Of a DNA stretch of 64,000 nt, positions 25,931 to 46,999 are shown piece after piece. Source of the stretch: Myripristis murdjan. Lineage: Eukaryota > Chordata > Actinopteri > Holocentriformes > Holocentridae. Position numbers and translations under genes: made by a program. Every line of letters starts with the position of its first letter. Within the stretch, counting starts at the first letter, position 1. The notes beneath the pieces were generated by a model. The model searched no databases and was not told the DNA's origin. It saw nothing but the letters and a program-made list of their open reading frames with translations. The DNA lies in assembly GCF_902150065.1 (NCBI RefSeq), contig NC_043993.1, positions 15,115,185 to 15,179,184 on the forward strand. Direction: 5' to 3'.

Positions 25931-26916
25931 TTTTTACTGTTCCGAGGATTTACTCCTTATTCTCATTTCCTCCTCCTCCTTCTCCTACTTCTTCCTCTTC
26001 TTCTTTAGTGTTTATTGGCGGTTGGCGAGCATTATTCCCATTTCCTGCTGCGGTGACACATTTTATGTTTACTTCCTGTACAGTGTCCAAATATGAGCCT
26101 GATGCTGCCTGCAGAAAAATACCAAAATGGAATGGTAAAGAATGAAAACAGAGACAAATCAATTAATCGTTCAGTTTAATAAAATGAATGGTCTGAACTA
26201 TAACATTCACCCAAGCAAACTGTAATTTAGTCATAGCAAGAATGGTGGTGTTTTTTTGTTTGTTTTTTGTTAACCAGCAGCCCCGGTGGGGTCCTGTCCA
26301 CCAGTGTTGACGTTACCAGCGCCAGCTGTCAGTGGAAGCTAGCCGCCTTGCTATTTTTCCTCGCGTGTTATTTTTCGACTTTCATGTAGTTTTACATTTT
26401 TCGATTTTCTGTAGTAATCTTCACTAGTATTGAATGTGCTCTCTGCTCAAATGAACCGATTTCCAAATATTTCCGCGTTTATTCCAGTCTCCCTTTGTTA
26501 GGATGGATGTCAAACTTAGCTAACTTAGCTGTAGCTCGCTAGCTTGTTGTTAGCTGCACACAGCAATCTGGTGCAGCCACTTTTTGCATTGCAGTCTAAC
26601 AGCCTCTCTTGTGTGGAAGTCCTTGTTCACGGAAGTAAAAGTTTTAAACTGCAGATACAAAGGGCTCAAACACAGAACATGCTGCTTTTTTGTCCACATG
26701 ACCGTGTACTGCCAACAAGCCGGTTTACAACGTTATGCCTCTGCAGCATTATAACGTTAGAGCAGTAGGTCTCTGTCCGCTTTAGAGCAACCTGCATGAA
26801 GTGTGTCTCAAACATCTAGCTAATTCATTGTACTAACAAGATATTTACCAAGTACACTCTATTATAGTTGTATTATTTGCCGGAGGGCAGCGTTAGCTCA
26901 GAGCTAGTCTTCAAAC
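25931..26916. promoter_or_regulatory. Shared divergent promoter of vps36 and proser1
   Basis: 986 bp separate the two start codons, which point away from each other. No TATA box is evident. The core around 26280-26480 has clustered CpGs (CAGCGCC, AGCCGCC, CTCGCGTG, TTCCGCG) and a CRE-like TGACGTTA. An ETS-type ACTTCCTG lies near 26070. A TAGCTTAGCTGTTAGC-type string occurs on the vps36 side, near 25807. This arrangement is typical of housekeeping bidirectional promoters; use of one shared element is inferred. Confidence 0.6.
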
Positions 26917-35613
<8,697 letters not shown>

Positions 35614-38600
35614 AAATATCCGCACACAGATAGCGTGTTCTCCAGCCATTAAGGCTTTGAAACATTAACATAAACGTTTAGCCCTATCTTACTCTCCGCT
35701 CTGTCCCCCTCAGCAGCACTCAGCACACATTTGCTTGACCTAAACTTAACCCATGCAGGAAACAGGACAGTGGGGTGAAGAGTTTTAATTCTCTGTCTAT
35801 CACAGACAGAATATGTATACTATGAGGAACACTACAGTGAAAACAGCAAGAAAATGTGCGTTTTTAGTGTGGTACATGTTAGTTATAATGCCCATAGTGT
35901 ACAATTATTAGTTTTAGTTGTTGTTAGGTTCAGTTTTGGAGGTAGACATTTACTTTTTAACATTAGCCGTACTTGGCTGTTTTTAATCACGTGAATAATT
36001 GTATATTAGTGAATTAAGTGACTATGCTAATTTTAATAGAAAATACATGAACTTGTGATGAATTGACCACATTTAGCGTCCCTTATCTAATCCCATTGGA
36101 AATGACATATTTATCATGTTGATTGACCTGTTGATGCAAATCAAATGTTATATTTTTTTTTCTCCTGACTCATGACATATTGAGCTTCATGGGGCAGTTA
36201 CATTCTGACGTGGGTATACAGTATATGCTTTTTAATACTTGCTGTGGAGTGGGAGGGGATGTTTTCGACAAAGCTTGTATTTGGCAGTTACACTCATGTC
36301 TGTGTCATTTTAACTGATTATATATGTGACTCAGAAATTTACTGTGACTTTTTTTGTATGTTTACAAAGTTATTTTGACGACTGTGACACTGCTAGTACT
36401 GTAATTGCAGTATTTGAGTATACATATGCTGGCTTATATGTTTATGGGAACAACTCACAGCATTGTGTGTCAGTCAGTGTACTGACTTCAGATGCCATAC
36501 GGCTGTATCCTTGAATGATGCTCAGCAGCATGGTTAAAAAAACAAAACAAAACAAAAAAAAAAACTCCAAATTTACTTTAAATAATGTGCACTCCAATAT
36601 TTACTCTGTCTTACACGGGTTCACTTGCAGTTGCTTTATTGTTTGAGAATAATAGACATTTTGTTTTGTTAGACTGTCTTGTGTTGGTCTTTATTTCCAC
36701 TTGCACCTTCATCTATCACGGTGTCAACCCTAACCGGTTGATGATTCTTTTGGCTGTGTGAGTGAGGCCAGGGAAGTACACAATTGCTCCTCTAATATGC
36801 TCTGTCTAAAGTGATTTATTGGGTCGGATATCATTTGTGTCAGGTGTGTGTGTCTCAAGTAAAGGTACAAGGGTTGGACAAAACAGCAAAAGGGTCACAT
36901 GAAAATGTACTTAGATGGATTTAATGCACAATTACAAAGGCAGGTGAATTAAAAGTTAACAAAAAAAAAAAAATATTAATCACTGATGGTTATCGAACAG
37001 GTCTGTCTGACAATCCCTTTTGTAATGTGAGTTGTTAAAACTGAGTTGAAGAGGAAGTGATAAAATGCTCTGACAGACAAATGCTTAACTGGGTGTTAAA
37101 TATTACAAAAATATAACCTCAGAAACTGGAAGATGATTGAAGCTGTTGTGAATGCAAATGATGACCCTCCTTCTTATTAGGTGCTTAATATTCATGTACT
37201 GTCAGGTATTTCTTTTTGTCCACCTGGAGTATTCCAGTTTTACAACCTACTGGCAATCCTTTTAGCACTCTACCTGATGTTTTCCATGAAATTGTGCAAC
37301 ACATTTGATCTTGTTATCTGACAGCGGTTGTCATGTGAGGGTTAGTCAGCCTGGCACAATAACATTTTCCTTCCATATGTGTCGTAACTTATTCCATTAC
37401 CTGCCTGTCTAAATCTATAAAATAATGTGTGTAATGCACTGATGATTGATTTCACTTGATGTTCAAAATGGAAAAAGTTGATAAACCTGAGCAAGTCACC
37501 AGGTGCACTACAGTACCAAAGGGTGACTGAAGAGGAAAACAAAACAAAACAAAACAAAACAAAACAAAAAAAAATTAGTTGTTCCACATTAAGTGAGTTT
37601 TGATATATTGTTCCAGCTTTGAAACAACCGTTCCTCATTCTGGAGAGAAATGAAATATGGGAAAGCACGCAGTTACGTTGTGTCAATGTGGTGTAATCAT
37701 TTAACTGTTCGCTTTTTGGAACAATGCTTAACAGCTTAGAAAATGGCAAGATTACCATCTGCAAAGGCCACAGTGGCAATCAGTGAGTGCTTTTAATCCT
37801 ATTGAAAAAAAAACTAAAACAATCATTCACATGCATACAAAACAAAACAAAAACAATTTTGAGTAAACAGGTTTCTCTTGTGGAAGCTGACTGTCTTATT
37901 TACATGTCATTTGAGAAATCTGAGAAATGTCAATATGTGGTGAATAACCTGATTACTGAAGTGCATTAACAGACAGTACCAAGGTGAACTGTGGCATCAT
38001 GAGCAGCTGCTTACTAGGATTGTGTTGCTAGGTCTCATTTATTGCAAGGGAAATGTATGTGGGATGATTGGAAAGCAAATAGTCAGTGCTATAATCAGAG
38101 ATATAAGTAGCTGTACGCAGCACATGATCACAAACTTATCACATTGAATGTGAAACAAAAATGGCCCAATATTCAGTATTTAACATAATATAATTGAATA
38201 TAACTGAGGAAGCTAAAGGTTTTTGGACTTAAGACTAACTATATACAAAAAGTAGTCATTATTATTGTGCTGACACAAATAACCGCTACATTGTCATCAC
38301 ATGAACATCACCACAGCCTAATAGTTTGTGTTTCTGACTGTCATATTTTATAGCATGTTTAACATTTTTTTACTGTTTCTTCTTTTCAAGTTTTATTTCT
38401 GGTGGAAAGAAGAGTTCCTGTTCCCCTCAACAGTTGCAACAATTAGAACTGACAAGCAGTTTTACATGTATTTGTATAGGCCATGGAAAATATATACCTT
38501 AAATCTTTTCATAGTATATATTTTCCTTCACAAAGGCACCATTGGACAGGGAAAAAAATCCACAAATTACATATCATAAAAAAGCACATGGTTATTCAGT

Positions 38601-38812
38601 GACCTCTTATTATCAGAAGTACAACACTTTGTTCATGATTAACTCAAGAGTCCAAGCCACACCCTTCGTGAGCCATATTGTGAAAGAAGTGATGCTACTT
38701 TAAAAAGGCAGGGTGACTCCCTCTTCAGTTTGTCACTCCTACACATAATAAACCATTCTCGCACAGCCTTCCCCTTTCAGTTTTAGAGGGTACACTCGTC
38801 TTCAACCAGCAT
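35614..38812. other. proser1 3' UTR and proser1-stoml3 intergenic DNA
   Basis: The proser1 3' UTR probably extends to about 36.6-36.7 kb, where an A-rich signal-like AATAAT and a GT-rich stretch occur, but no canonical AATAAA was fixed. The rest is AT-rich with an (AAAAC)n run near 37537-37570. No gene recognised. Confidence 0.5.
38699..38708 (+). promoter_or_regulatory. TATA-like box of stoml3
   Basis: TTTAAAAAGG followed by a pyrimidine-rich CACTCC context 30-35 bp downstream and the stoml3 ATG at 38813. Spacing suits a TATA promoter with a short 5' UTR. Not proven. Confidence 0.35.
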
Positions 38813-38943
38813 ATGGAAATGGAAGATCAAATGGAAAGCCAGAAGAGGAGGGGACAGAGCAGAGAGGACTTAATATGTAAGCAACACGCCAACACACAAA
38901 CTTTTTCATTTATCCTTCTGTGTATCTTCCTGCTGAGCTATAC

Positions 38944-38982
<39 letters not shown>

Positions 38983-39012
38983 TACTTTATTGATCCCAAC
39001 CAGGGAAATTCT

Positions 39013-39047
<35 letters not shown>

Positions 39048-40568
39048 TAGATAAAAGACACAAGACTGGTTTTGTTGCCTTCGAGGAGTAACTCACTAAT
39101 TTGGATGAAACTCACAGAGCAGTTGTTTACATGCTCCTGGGCTCTGTGTTCCATGTTGTAGTAGCTTACAGTGTCATAACCGTCCTTTGAGTCAGGTGTG
39201 CTGTGCAGGACCTCATCTGCACAGGTAGATAACAGCTACAGAGGCAACAGAATAGTATACCTTCATTGTCATAGAAACAGGAGTCACATGTCACTGGGAC
39301 GAAAAGCCCTAAAGCATGTGACAGTGTGTGTGTGTATCCCTGCGTCCTTGTATGTATCCATGGCGTGGCCGGTTATTGTCTGTGTGATTGGAATCTGATG
39401 TAGATGGATGAGGAGAAGTGTCATGTTACACAGTCCGGTTTGGCCTTTGTAAATTTTCTCCGAGTTATTAACAAGAGCTTGATAACAAATAGGATCCTCT
39501 GTGGCATGGACAATTGTTTTCCAGTTATCTCTCTATTCACATGCATAGCCTTTGCTATCACTAACCTGTTGGACTGGATCATGTGACATAGGTAGCTGTG
39601 TAAATATAATTTACGTACACACATCCACTTCACATTACATTGAACCAGGGTGGATCTGTGCTAACTTGCTATGACACAGACAAAGTCAATAACTTATTAA
39701 TTATGGACAGAGATACACACACCCCACACACACACACACACACACACACACCCCTTTGTTGTGGAAATCTTCATGTAGTGATCCCTGTTACTGATTTACC
39801 AGCTGACTTAGTTTTATACTCAAAACTTGGCATTGTTGATGTTGTATTCTGTATCTCCTGTATTGATATCTAAGGTGGAGAAGGAATCCAAAAAGAGAGG
39901 GGAAATAATAACTGTATAAGTTCTAATTACAATTTTATAGTTTAAAAGAACTATCAGCACAGGGATAAAGTTACAATCAGGATCACCGGAGGTGTAAATG
40001 GAGGGTTAGAAATTATTTACAATAGATTGGCACTGTTGTAGTTTGTTGTATAACATAGATATTAAGTATGATGGCCCATGAAAAATGACATTGTGTAAAC
40101 AATAATTACATTGACACAGTTTTTGCCAGCTGTTTCATCAATTAAAATGCACATTACCTTTTGCAGCAACTATTACAGTACATGTGGAAGTCCCATTAGT
40201 TTTCCCAGTAATGTGCAATAATGCTCTATCAGACAGTGGAAAAACCTTTGTTGGTAGTGCACTTCCAGAGCTGTCAGCAGTGCCACGAAGATGCATTTCC
40301 TCTGGTTAAAAGCTGTGAGAGAAAGTGTTTTCATGTTTAGTCTTCTCATGTTTGTGCAGGTGACAGTTTGGCACAATGTGGCCATAACCTCACGTTACAG
40401 GTGAAAAGTGATTGAAGTGTAAGTGAAAACTAAACTGTTTTCGTGTCAAAACTTTAATCTGTCTGATTTTCTTTTTGGTTTTGACACTTAAATGTCAATA
40501 TACAGTATGTTCACCACCAATGCAAGAGTGTAGATGACTCACGTTTTGTAAAGCTGTGGTTTGAAGAC

Positions 40569-40601
<33 letters not shown>

Positions 40602-43600
40602 TGTGTTACCACTGCACATTCACATAACTGTCAGCACCACCATGAAGGGGCTGCATCCCCCCAAGTTGAGCTGCGGTTTGATAAGAGATAGAGACAAGTC
40701 ACCTGCACAGCTAGTCTCATGTTTGTGTGGGTGACAACAGGAGACCTAAGCCCTGCACCAAATTTCACTGCAATGGCAGTGAAAACTGATGTGTTGGTGT
40801 TGAAACCTCAACCTTTCTTTTTAAATGTCAGTTTCCTGTCTATTCACTGGCAAAACAAGAATGGAGATTATTTGAGATTGGTGGTTAGAAGATGCTATTA
40901 AGAATGAAAAAAGAAAAAGGCCGCTGTTTGTTCTTATGTTTGCACAAAGGCAGTGATAAACAAAGTTGTCCACTGACAATCATCTTGAAGCAGTTAAAAG
41001 ATGCACAATAATTGCACACTTGCAGGGATGTAAGTTGGTTGCACGGGAGTTGCCCATAAATTCACATGTACTCAATATGAGCTTGAGTTTTTCTTATGTA
41101 CTTTAATCCTGACCACTTAAAAAACAAAAAAAAAAAAAAAAAAAAAACGACAGCACAAGGTCACTTCCAATTCACTTCTGAGATGAGATAAGGCTCTATT
41201 GTGAAACACAACTGAAGTTCACTGAAATACAGTCATTTCAGATGGGAAAAAGACATGTGACAAAAGAGACACACAGACCACTCCTATCCTTATGATTCCC
41301 TTTATCAGCGAAGTGGCACCATATGCATTGTTTGTGTATGTGTGTAATTAGGCCAAAGGTTCTCCTGCCATTGATCAGCGATTAGTTGTGATAATTACAG
41401 ATATGAGGACAGCTATGCTATCGATTATTATTGTTTAACCTTGATCCATCCAAGGCAGTTCAACTGAGCCATGACACTCCATTGCTTGTCAGGATTGTGC
41501 ACAATGGTGCACAATGCCAAAGTGCTGAGGGTTGATTGAGATGAGGGCCCTCTAAACCAGGGGTGTCAGACTCGTGCCATGGAGGGCCAAGAGGCTGCAG
41601 GTTTTCATTCCAACCAAAAAACTCCACCAGGTGATTTCACTGATCACCCTACCTCCAAATAGAGAGGCGGGGCTAATCAGTGAAATCACCTGGTGGAGTT
41701 GTTGGTTGGAATGAAAACCTGCAGCCTCTTGGCCCTCCATGGCACGAGTTTGACACCTGTGCTCTAAACTCAACTAACAAAAATGTAGAATACTCATGTA
41801 ATCTATCAGTGAATTGGTTTGACAGTAGAAACTACTGCAGTAGACTCCATACAATTACATGCCTTACTTTTTTGTCAGTTAAGTGCAGAGCCTTTAAAGG
41901 CACTTATTTATGGTGGGCCGCCAATTTCATGATAAGCAGGTGATAATTAGCAAGTAATATATCTGAAATTTCTTTGAAATTACCCCCAAATTATATTAAC
42001 ATTTACCACAAAATTTATTAGAAACTGAAACTATTACTCTGTCACCAAACTGATCCAAATTTTGACCTTGCAAGCCAAATTAATTTAATTTTTTTATTTG
42101 TTTATTGATTTTTTGATTGATTTTTTTTTTTTTTTTTTTTTTTTTTTATCAAATAGTATTTCCAATACGGCTAAGTTGCAATCAAGGTCTCTCAAATAAA
42201 GGCAGTATCAAGATGTCATGGTATTCCAGAAAATCCATGATCAGTGGCTACCCTGGTTTCATTTTTTATGATCTAATGCATTTGCAAATGCTCACTTAAC
42301 CTACTTAACCATGAAATTTGTGGCCCTCTAAAATTAAGTATTACAGTGCCTTGCGTAGTCACTGAGGTTTGGAGACCATCACTTATTCATGTTCTCCACC
42401 CACATTGTCCCACCCAAGAATTTGACATGCATGTGAACTGGGTGGTTTCTGGTCACAAGCTTTCAAATTCATCTGTGTTATATCTGAATGAATTATGTTG
42501 TGGTGAACTAAAAAGTCTGTTCATTTCTAATTTAAGGAACTTTAATTCAGAATGAATCCTCTCTCTTTCCGTAGCTGAACAGACAGGATCTTTGGGATGC
42601 GTGGGTTGGATAATAGTCATACTTTCTGCCATCTTTAACGTCTGCCTCTTCCCACTCACCATTTGGTTTTCTCTCAAGGTGAGTTCGCTCAGTAAATGAA
42701 CAGAATTTTGTCCGGCAGAAAATCCCATCACCTTAGCTGTTCTACCTGATCTTTCTACAAGGAAAGGTTTGGACGGTTAAACTTGTGCTCTGGACATCTT
42801 CTGTGTTACAGATTGTTCAAGAGTATGAGCGCGCTGTCATCTTCAGACTGGGCCGCATCACCGATAGGAAGGCTAAAGGACCAGGTAGGAAATTGATTTA
42901 TTTTATTGATCAGCTGACCAGTAAAATAGCTGGATTATGCACATAATTTGTGCACAAATGAACACACAACCACAGTAAATTTAGACCAGTTTCTTTAATA
43001 ATTCATGTTCTCTCTGTTTTTCTCGTGTCTTAAGGAATTTTCTTTGTTCTGCCTTGCACTGATTCCTTTGTGAAAGTGGACCTGAGAACTGTCTCATTTG
43101 ACATCCCACCACAAGAGGTAGTTTCAGTACCAACAAAAAGGGAAAAAAAAAAATGATTGGAAAAAAAATTGCAGCATTATGGCATTATACCAGGATAAAG
43201 ATACACAGATCAATCAATCAATAATTCATCAGTAAAAAGCTGTGGATTCTCCTCTGATTCTGAGAGAATCTCATATAAACTATTGGTATCATTTTAACTG
43301 GCAGACTGTGTGTGACCTTTTCCCTCTCTGCCTCCTAGATCCTTACCAAGGACTCAGTCACAGTGAGTGTGGATGGAGTGGTGTATTTCCGGGTCAGCGA
43401 CCCCATCTCCTCCGTGGCCAACGTGACTAATGCTGACTTCTCCACCCGTTTGCTGGCCCAAACCACCCTGAGGAACGTCCTGGGAACCAAGAACCTGTCT
43501 GAGGTCTTGTCTGACCGTGAAGGCATCTCCCACAGCATGCAGGTACACTACCTAAAGTTAATTTAGACGTAAAGCCACTGATCTTAGACCAAATTTTACC

Positions 43601-45319
43601 CACAGAAGCAGACAGCAAAAAGGAAACAAATCAATGATGATGAATACACAGTTGATTATTTAAACAGAACTTACAAATAGAAGTTGTAATCAGTTCTGAA
43701 TACAATTTAAATATGTGCAATCTAGTTACTTTCACTTTCTCAGAACCTATAATTATAATTCAAATGACTGTGTATAAACTGGAGTGGCTTACACAGAATA
43801 GGGATGTGAAAGTATGAGCTCAATGATGTATCAGCTCCTCCCAAAAGAGCAGTACACCATTTCGTAAGTATTATGAACTGTGTTCAGTGTTTCTCTTTGA
43901 GAAATGCACTGTATCGCTGGCAAAGGTCACTGACAACACATTTTTTGGTCACTTGTAGTAAAGAGGCATTGCCACATTTATTATAACCATAAATCCACCA
44001 CATGACACAACTATAGCTACTGTGAGAACACTAATGGCTAACCTTTGTCATCAAAAAAGTTAGTGTTTTTTTTTTTTTTTTTTTTATTGAAAGTGACTAT
44101 GGACTAAGTGACTAAGTGAAGTGATTATGAAGAAGTACTCAATAATTGATAATTGGTCAGGATTGTCTTTACAGTGGTATCAATAAAACAGTTATTTGCA
44201 TTATCGCACATTATCTGAAATGCCTGTTGGTGTTTATTCTCATTTCCCCATAATATCTGGTCACATGTGGTTGTAGGTCGAGATGACTATACTTATGTTT
44301 ATGTCAGTAGAGCAGTCACTTGTTTACATTTGAAATACACTGACATTTGAGTCCAGTTGTGTCTGTAAACATGACAATTTGTCATGTTGTCATGTCATGT
44401 GGTTTGTCATTACCTAGCACCTGAGCTTTGTTCAAACCCACAGAACTTTATTTTAAAATCTATGCTGAATTACAGCAGGAAAGGTGTATAAAATGATGTT
44501 CAAGACATCCAGATATTTTCCATTTGATGTAATGTTGCAGCCATAAAACAGTAGCATCTCCATCTTGGCTTTGAATATTTCTCTAAATTTAAGTGTGACA
44601 TACTGTAGCTTCAGTGAAGAACATGGATGTGACATTGTTGTGCAATACGGAAAACAAAATGTTTTTAATAACTTTTCAGCAACTCTATGGGAAATCTGAA
44701 GGTAAAGCAGAGTTAAGAGGTTAAGGCAGATGAGCTGTGACAGAATAATATGAGTGAAGAGGTGAGAAGAGAGTGAGAAAACAAGGTGAGCAGAAAAATC
44801 AAGATGAAGATGAGAGGATGAAGGGAGTTTGGTTTCGTTTAAGCTTTCATTTCCGGAGAACTGAGCTTGGCCTATTCAGTTCTCCGAAACAGGTCAACCA
44901 CACACCTTGTGGTTTGATGAACAGCTTTTGAAAATATTTCCTGCTCTCACAGCCCCTATGTCTTAATTGGTTGTAGCTTAGTTGTGGGTTTATAGCACTG
45001 TTTCTCTTTGAATGCACCACAATCTCATCCCACCATATAACAGTAAACTATAATGTTATTTCTCTCACAAAGATCTGGCAGTTTACAGTTGTGCTTACAG
45101 TGTATTCTGCAAGCATAAACTCGTCCTGTCTTTTGCAGGTGAGCTTGGATGAGGCCACAGACAACTGGGGCATCAAGGTGGAACGTGTGGAGATTAAGGA
45201 TGTGAAGCTGCCCATTCAGATGCAGAGAGCCATGGCTGCTGAGGCAGAGGCTGCGCGAGAGGCCAGAGCCAAGGTCAAGACATGCAACATGTACACACAC
45301 ACACACACACGCTCGCACG

Positions 45320-45390
<71 letters not shown>

Positions 45391-45800
45391 TTGTATACAC
45401 ACAAAAGCATGCAAATGACAACATAACACAAAAGGGCTGTGCAAAAAAAAAAAAAAAAAAAAAAAATCAAGTGCAGGGGTGTCTCAATAAATTTCTGATC
45501 AAGAGGCTGGAGATTAGCATCTCATCCTGTCCCCTCCTTATTTTTTGACCATTTTCCACAACACTGTTCATGCAGCTACAATCTTAAATCGTTTTCTTAC
45601 TCTCCTTACAGGTAATTGCAGCTGAGGGTGAGATGAACGCATCCCGTGCTTTGAAGGAGGCCTCCCTGGTGATTGCAGAGTCTCCATCAGCCCTGCAGCT
45701 TCGCTACCTGCAGACCCTTAACACCATCGCAGCAGAGAAGAACTCCACCATCATCTTCCCCTTGCCCATGGATGTCATGAGCCACTTCATGAAGAAGTGA
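38813..45800 (+). CDS. stoml3: Stomatin-like protein 3 (stomatin family)
   Basis: Cholesterol-binding SPFH-domain membrane scaffold; mammalian STOML3 tunes Piezo and ASIC channels in mechanosensory neurons. Seven exons: 38813-38876, 42575-42678, 42812-42884, 43035-43117, 43339-43542, 45139-45273 and 45612-45800; 852 nt, 283 aa (human 291). A short charged N-terminus precedes the re-entrant hairpin ([20 protein letters not shown], with the family's bend proline). The SPFH/PHB domain follows, with [51 protein letters not shown] and [20 protein letters not shown]. Then come an Ala/Glu helix ([16 protein letters not shown]) and the end [14 protein letters not shown]. Within the SPFH domain it resembles STOM as much as STOML3. 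The stoml3 name rests on the position next to proser1, as in human. The 3.7 kb first intron holds a hAT MITE. Confidence 0.88.
38946..39050. repeat. (GATA)n array joined to a LINE-type tail and poly-T
   Basis: GATA units (38946-38983) run into TATACTTTATTGATCCCAAC and GGGAAATTCTG, then 29 or more T (39014-39044). The complement, ending GATCAATAAAGTATA then (TATC)n, is a frequent 3' tail of teleost non-LTR retrotransposons. Only the tail is present. It lies just after the donor of stoml3 exon 1. Confidence 0.6.
41558..41761. mobile_element. Palindromic hAT-type MITE, copy 2, with 8-bp target duplication
   Basis: 204 bp near-palindrome from CAGGGGTGTCAGACT to AGTTTGACACCTGTG. It is closely related to the copy at 209-410 (shared GCCATGGAGGGCC, GAGGCTGCAGG). 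It is flanked by the exact 8-bp direct repeat CTCTAAAC at 41550-41557 and 41762-41769. An 8-bp duplication is the hAT hallmark. It lies in stoml3 intron 1. The better arm pairing suggests this copy is younger than copy 1. Confidence 0.88.
42342..42362. mobile_element. Possible solo Tc1 terminus
   Basis: TACAGTGCCTTGCGTAGTCA resembles the outer end of many fish Tc1 elements (TACAGTGCCTTGC). No matching inverted end was found nearby, so it may be a relic or chance. Confidence 0.3.
45293..45389. repeat. (CA)n microsatellite
   Basis: Almost 100 bp of CA, broken once by GCTCGCACGCACGC. It starts 20 bp after the donor of stoml3 exon 6. The long open frames on both strands here are pure repeat artefacts. 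Confidence 0.95.
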
Positions 45801-46999
45801 AACCATCAACCTGTCCTGGCTTGTGGGCTCATCAGTGACATCTCAAATAGTCGATTTTCTAAAGTCTCCGTTAAGTAAAACAGTAAAACGCTGAGACTAA
45901 AGTCAGGATGATCCGAATATCTATGGCATAGATATTTAGCAATGCAATACATAATGATACATGCATGCAATGCATGTTTACGATTTATTTAGTAAGACAG
46001 TGATCAGGCCAGGTCTGCTAACCAACCCCTGTGATTTGAATTACTGCAGGTTGATGCTTAAAGAATTTGAATATCTGAGTCATAACAGTGTTTACAACAA
46101 CAGTTTGTAATGAAAACGGTTATTTTTACAATTATCAGAACATATTGAAATTAGTGTTAGAATTAATTTATTATACATAAAATGTTTGATATTATACAAT
46201 ATAAAGTTCATCAAATATATCTTTTGATACTCTGACTCTATATTAAATGTGAAAGAGCTGAGCTGTGTTGCAGAGTTGAACTGTGCTGAATATTGATCCT
46301 GTGATGCAAAGCAGACACACTGTCTGATGCTTCTTGTCTCTTGTTTCGCCAAGCATTAATGTATTTTGGTAATAGTTTATCACAATTACTGATGGACTGT
46401 GCTATCCCGCTGCCTTTGACCAGATCCTGATTCATTTTTCAGCTTTATGGATCCACTTGGTCTGATGATATCCATAAAGATGATATAACATGGCTCACAG
46501 ACTTGATCCTCTTCCAGGCCACTTGTGACCACATCACACTCCAGAAGACCCAGCCTGTCTTAATAATGTTGCAATAATGTCAGGTCATTGGTACAGAATG
46601 GTGTTTGTTATTATCTCTTCTCTTTACCCACATTGATCGGTGAAATAAAGCAGTATTCTGGTTTTCAGGCAGATCGGCAGGTCCCTATTTCAGGCATTTT
46701 CAAGATTTTCAAGGTATTAATTGGCGTTTTGTATTGGTATTGGTATGGTATGTCATTTCAGAAAGTGCGGGGATGGCTCAGGTCTGGTATGTAGTTGTAT
46801 TTTCAGCCAGGTTCCCAGACACAGAGCTGTTGTTCAGTCTTCAGTTTGCATAACAAAGTTAAACAAACTGGATTATTTTTAGACAAGATATGTATGAAGA
46901 TGTATGACATTATAGAGTTCTCCACAGTGTCAACAGAGTTATAAGTAGTCCATCTGAGGGGGTATTCAAGAAGAAACAAGGCGGGATGTTCAGCACAGT
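45801..46999. other. Convergent stoml3-slc46a3 3' region
   Basis: Holds both 3' UTRs. The best plus-strand poly(A) signal is AATAAA at 46644-46649, 844 bp after the stoml3 stop, which would leave about 350 bp before the slc46a3 stop. No additional gene seen. Confidence 0.5.

Noticed and set aside
45025-45548. Long open frames on both strands over the CA array near stoml3 exon 6
   Set aside because: They consist of Cys-Val or His-Thr repeats from the microsatellite, plus read-through of the real exon; no independent coding signal.
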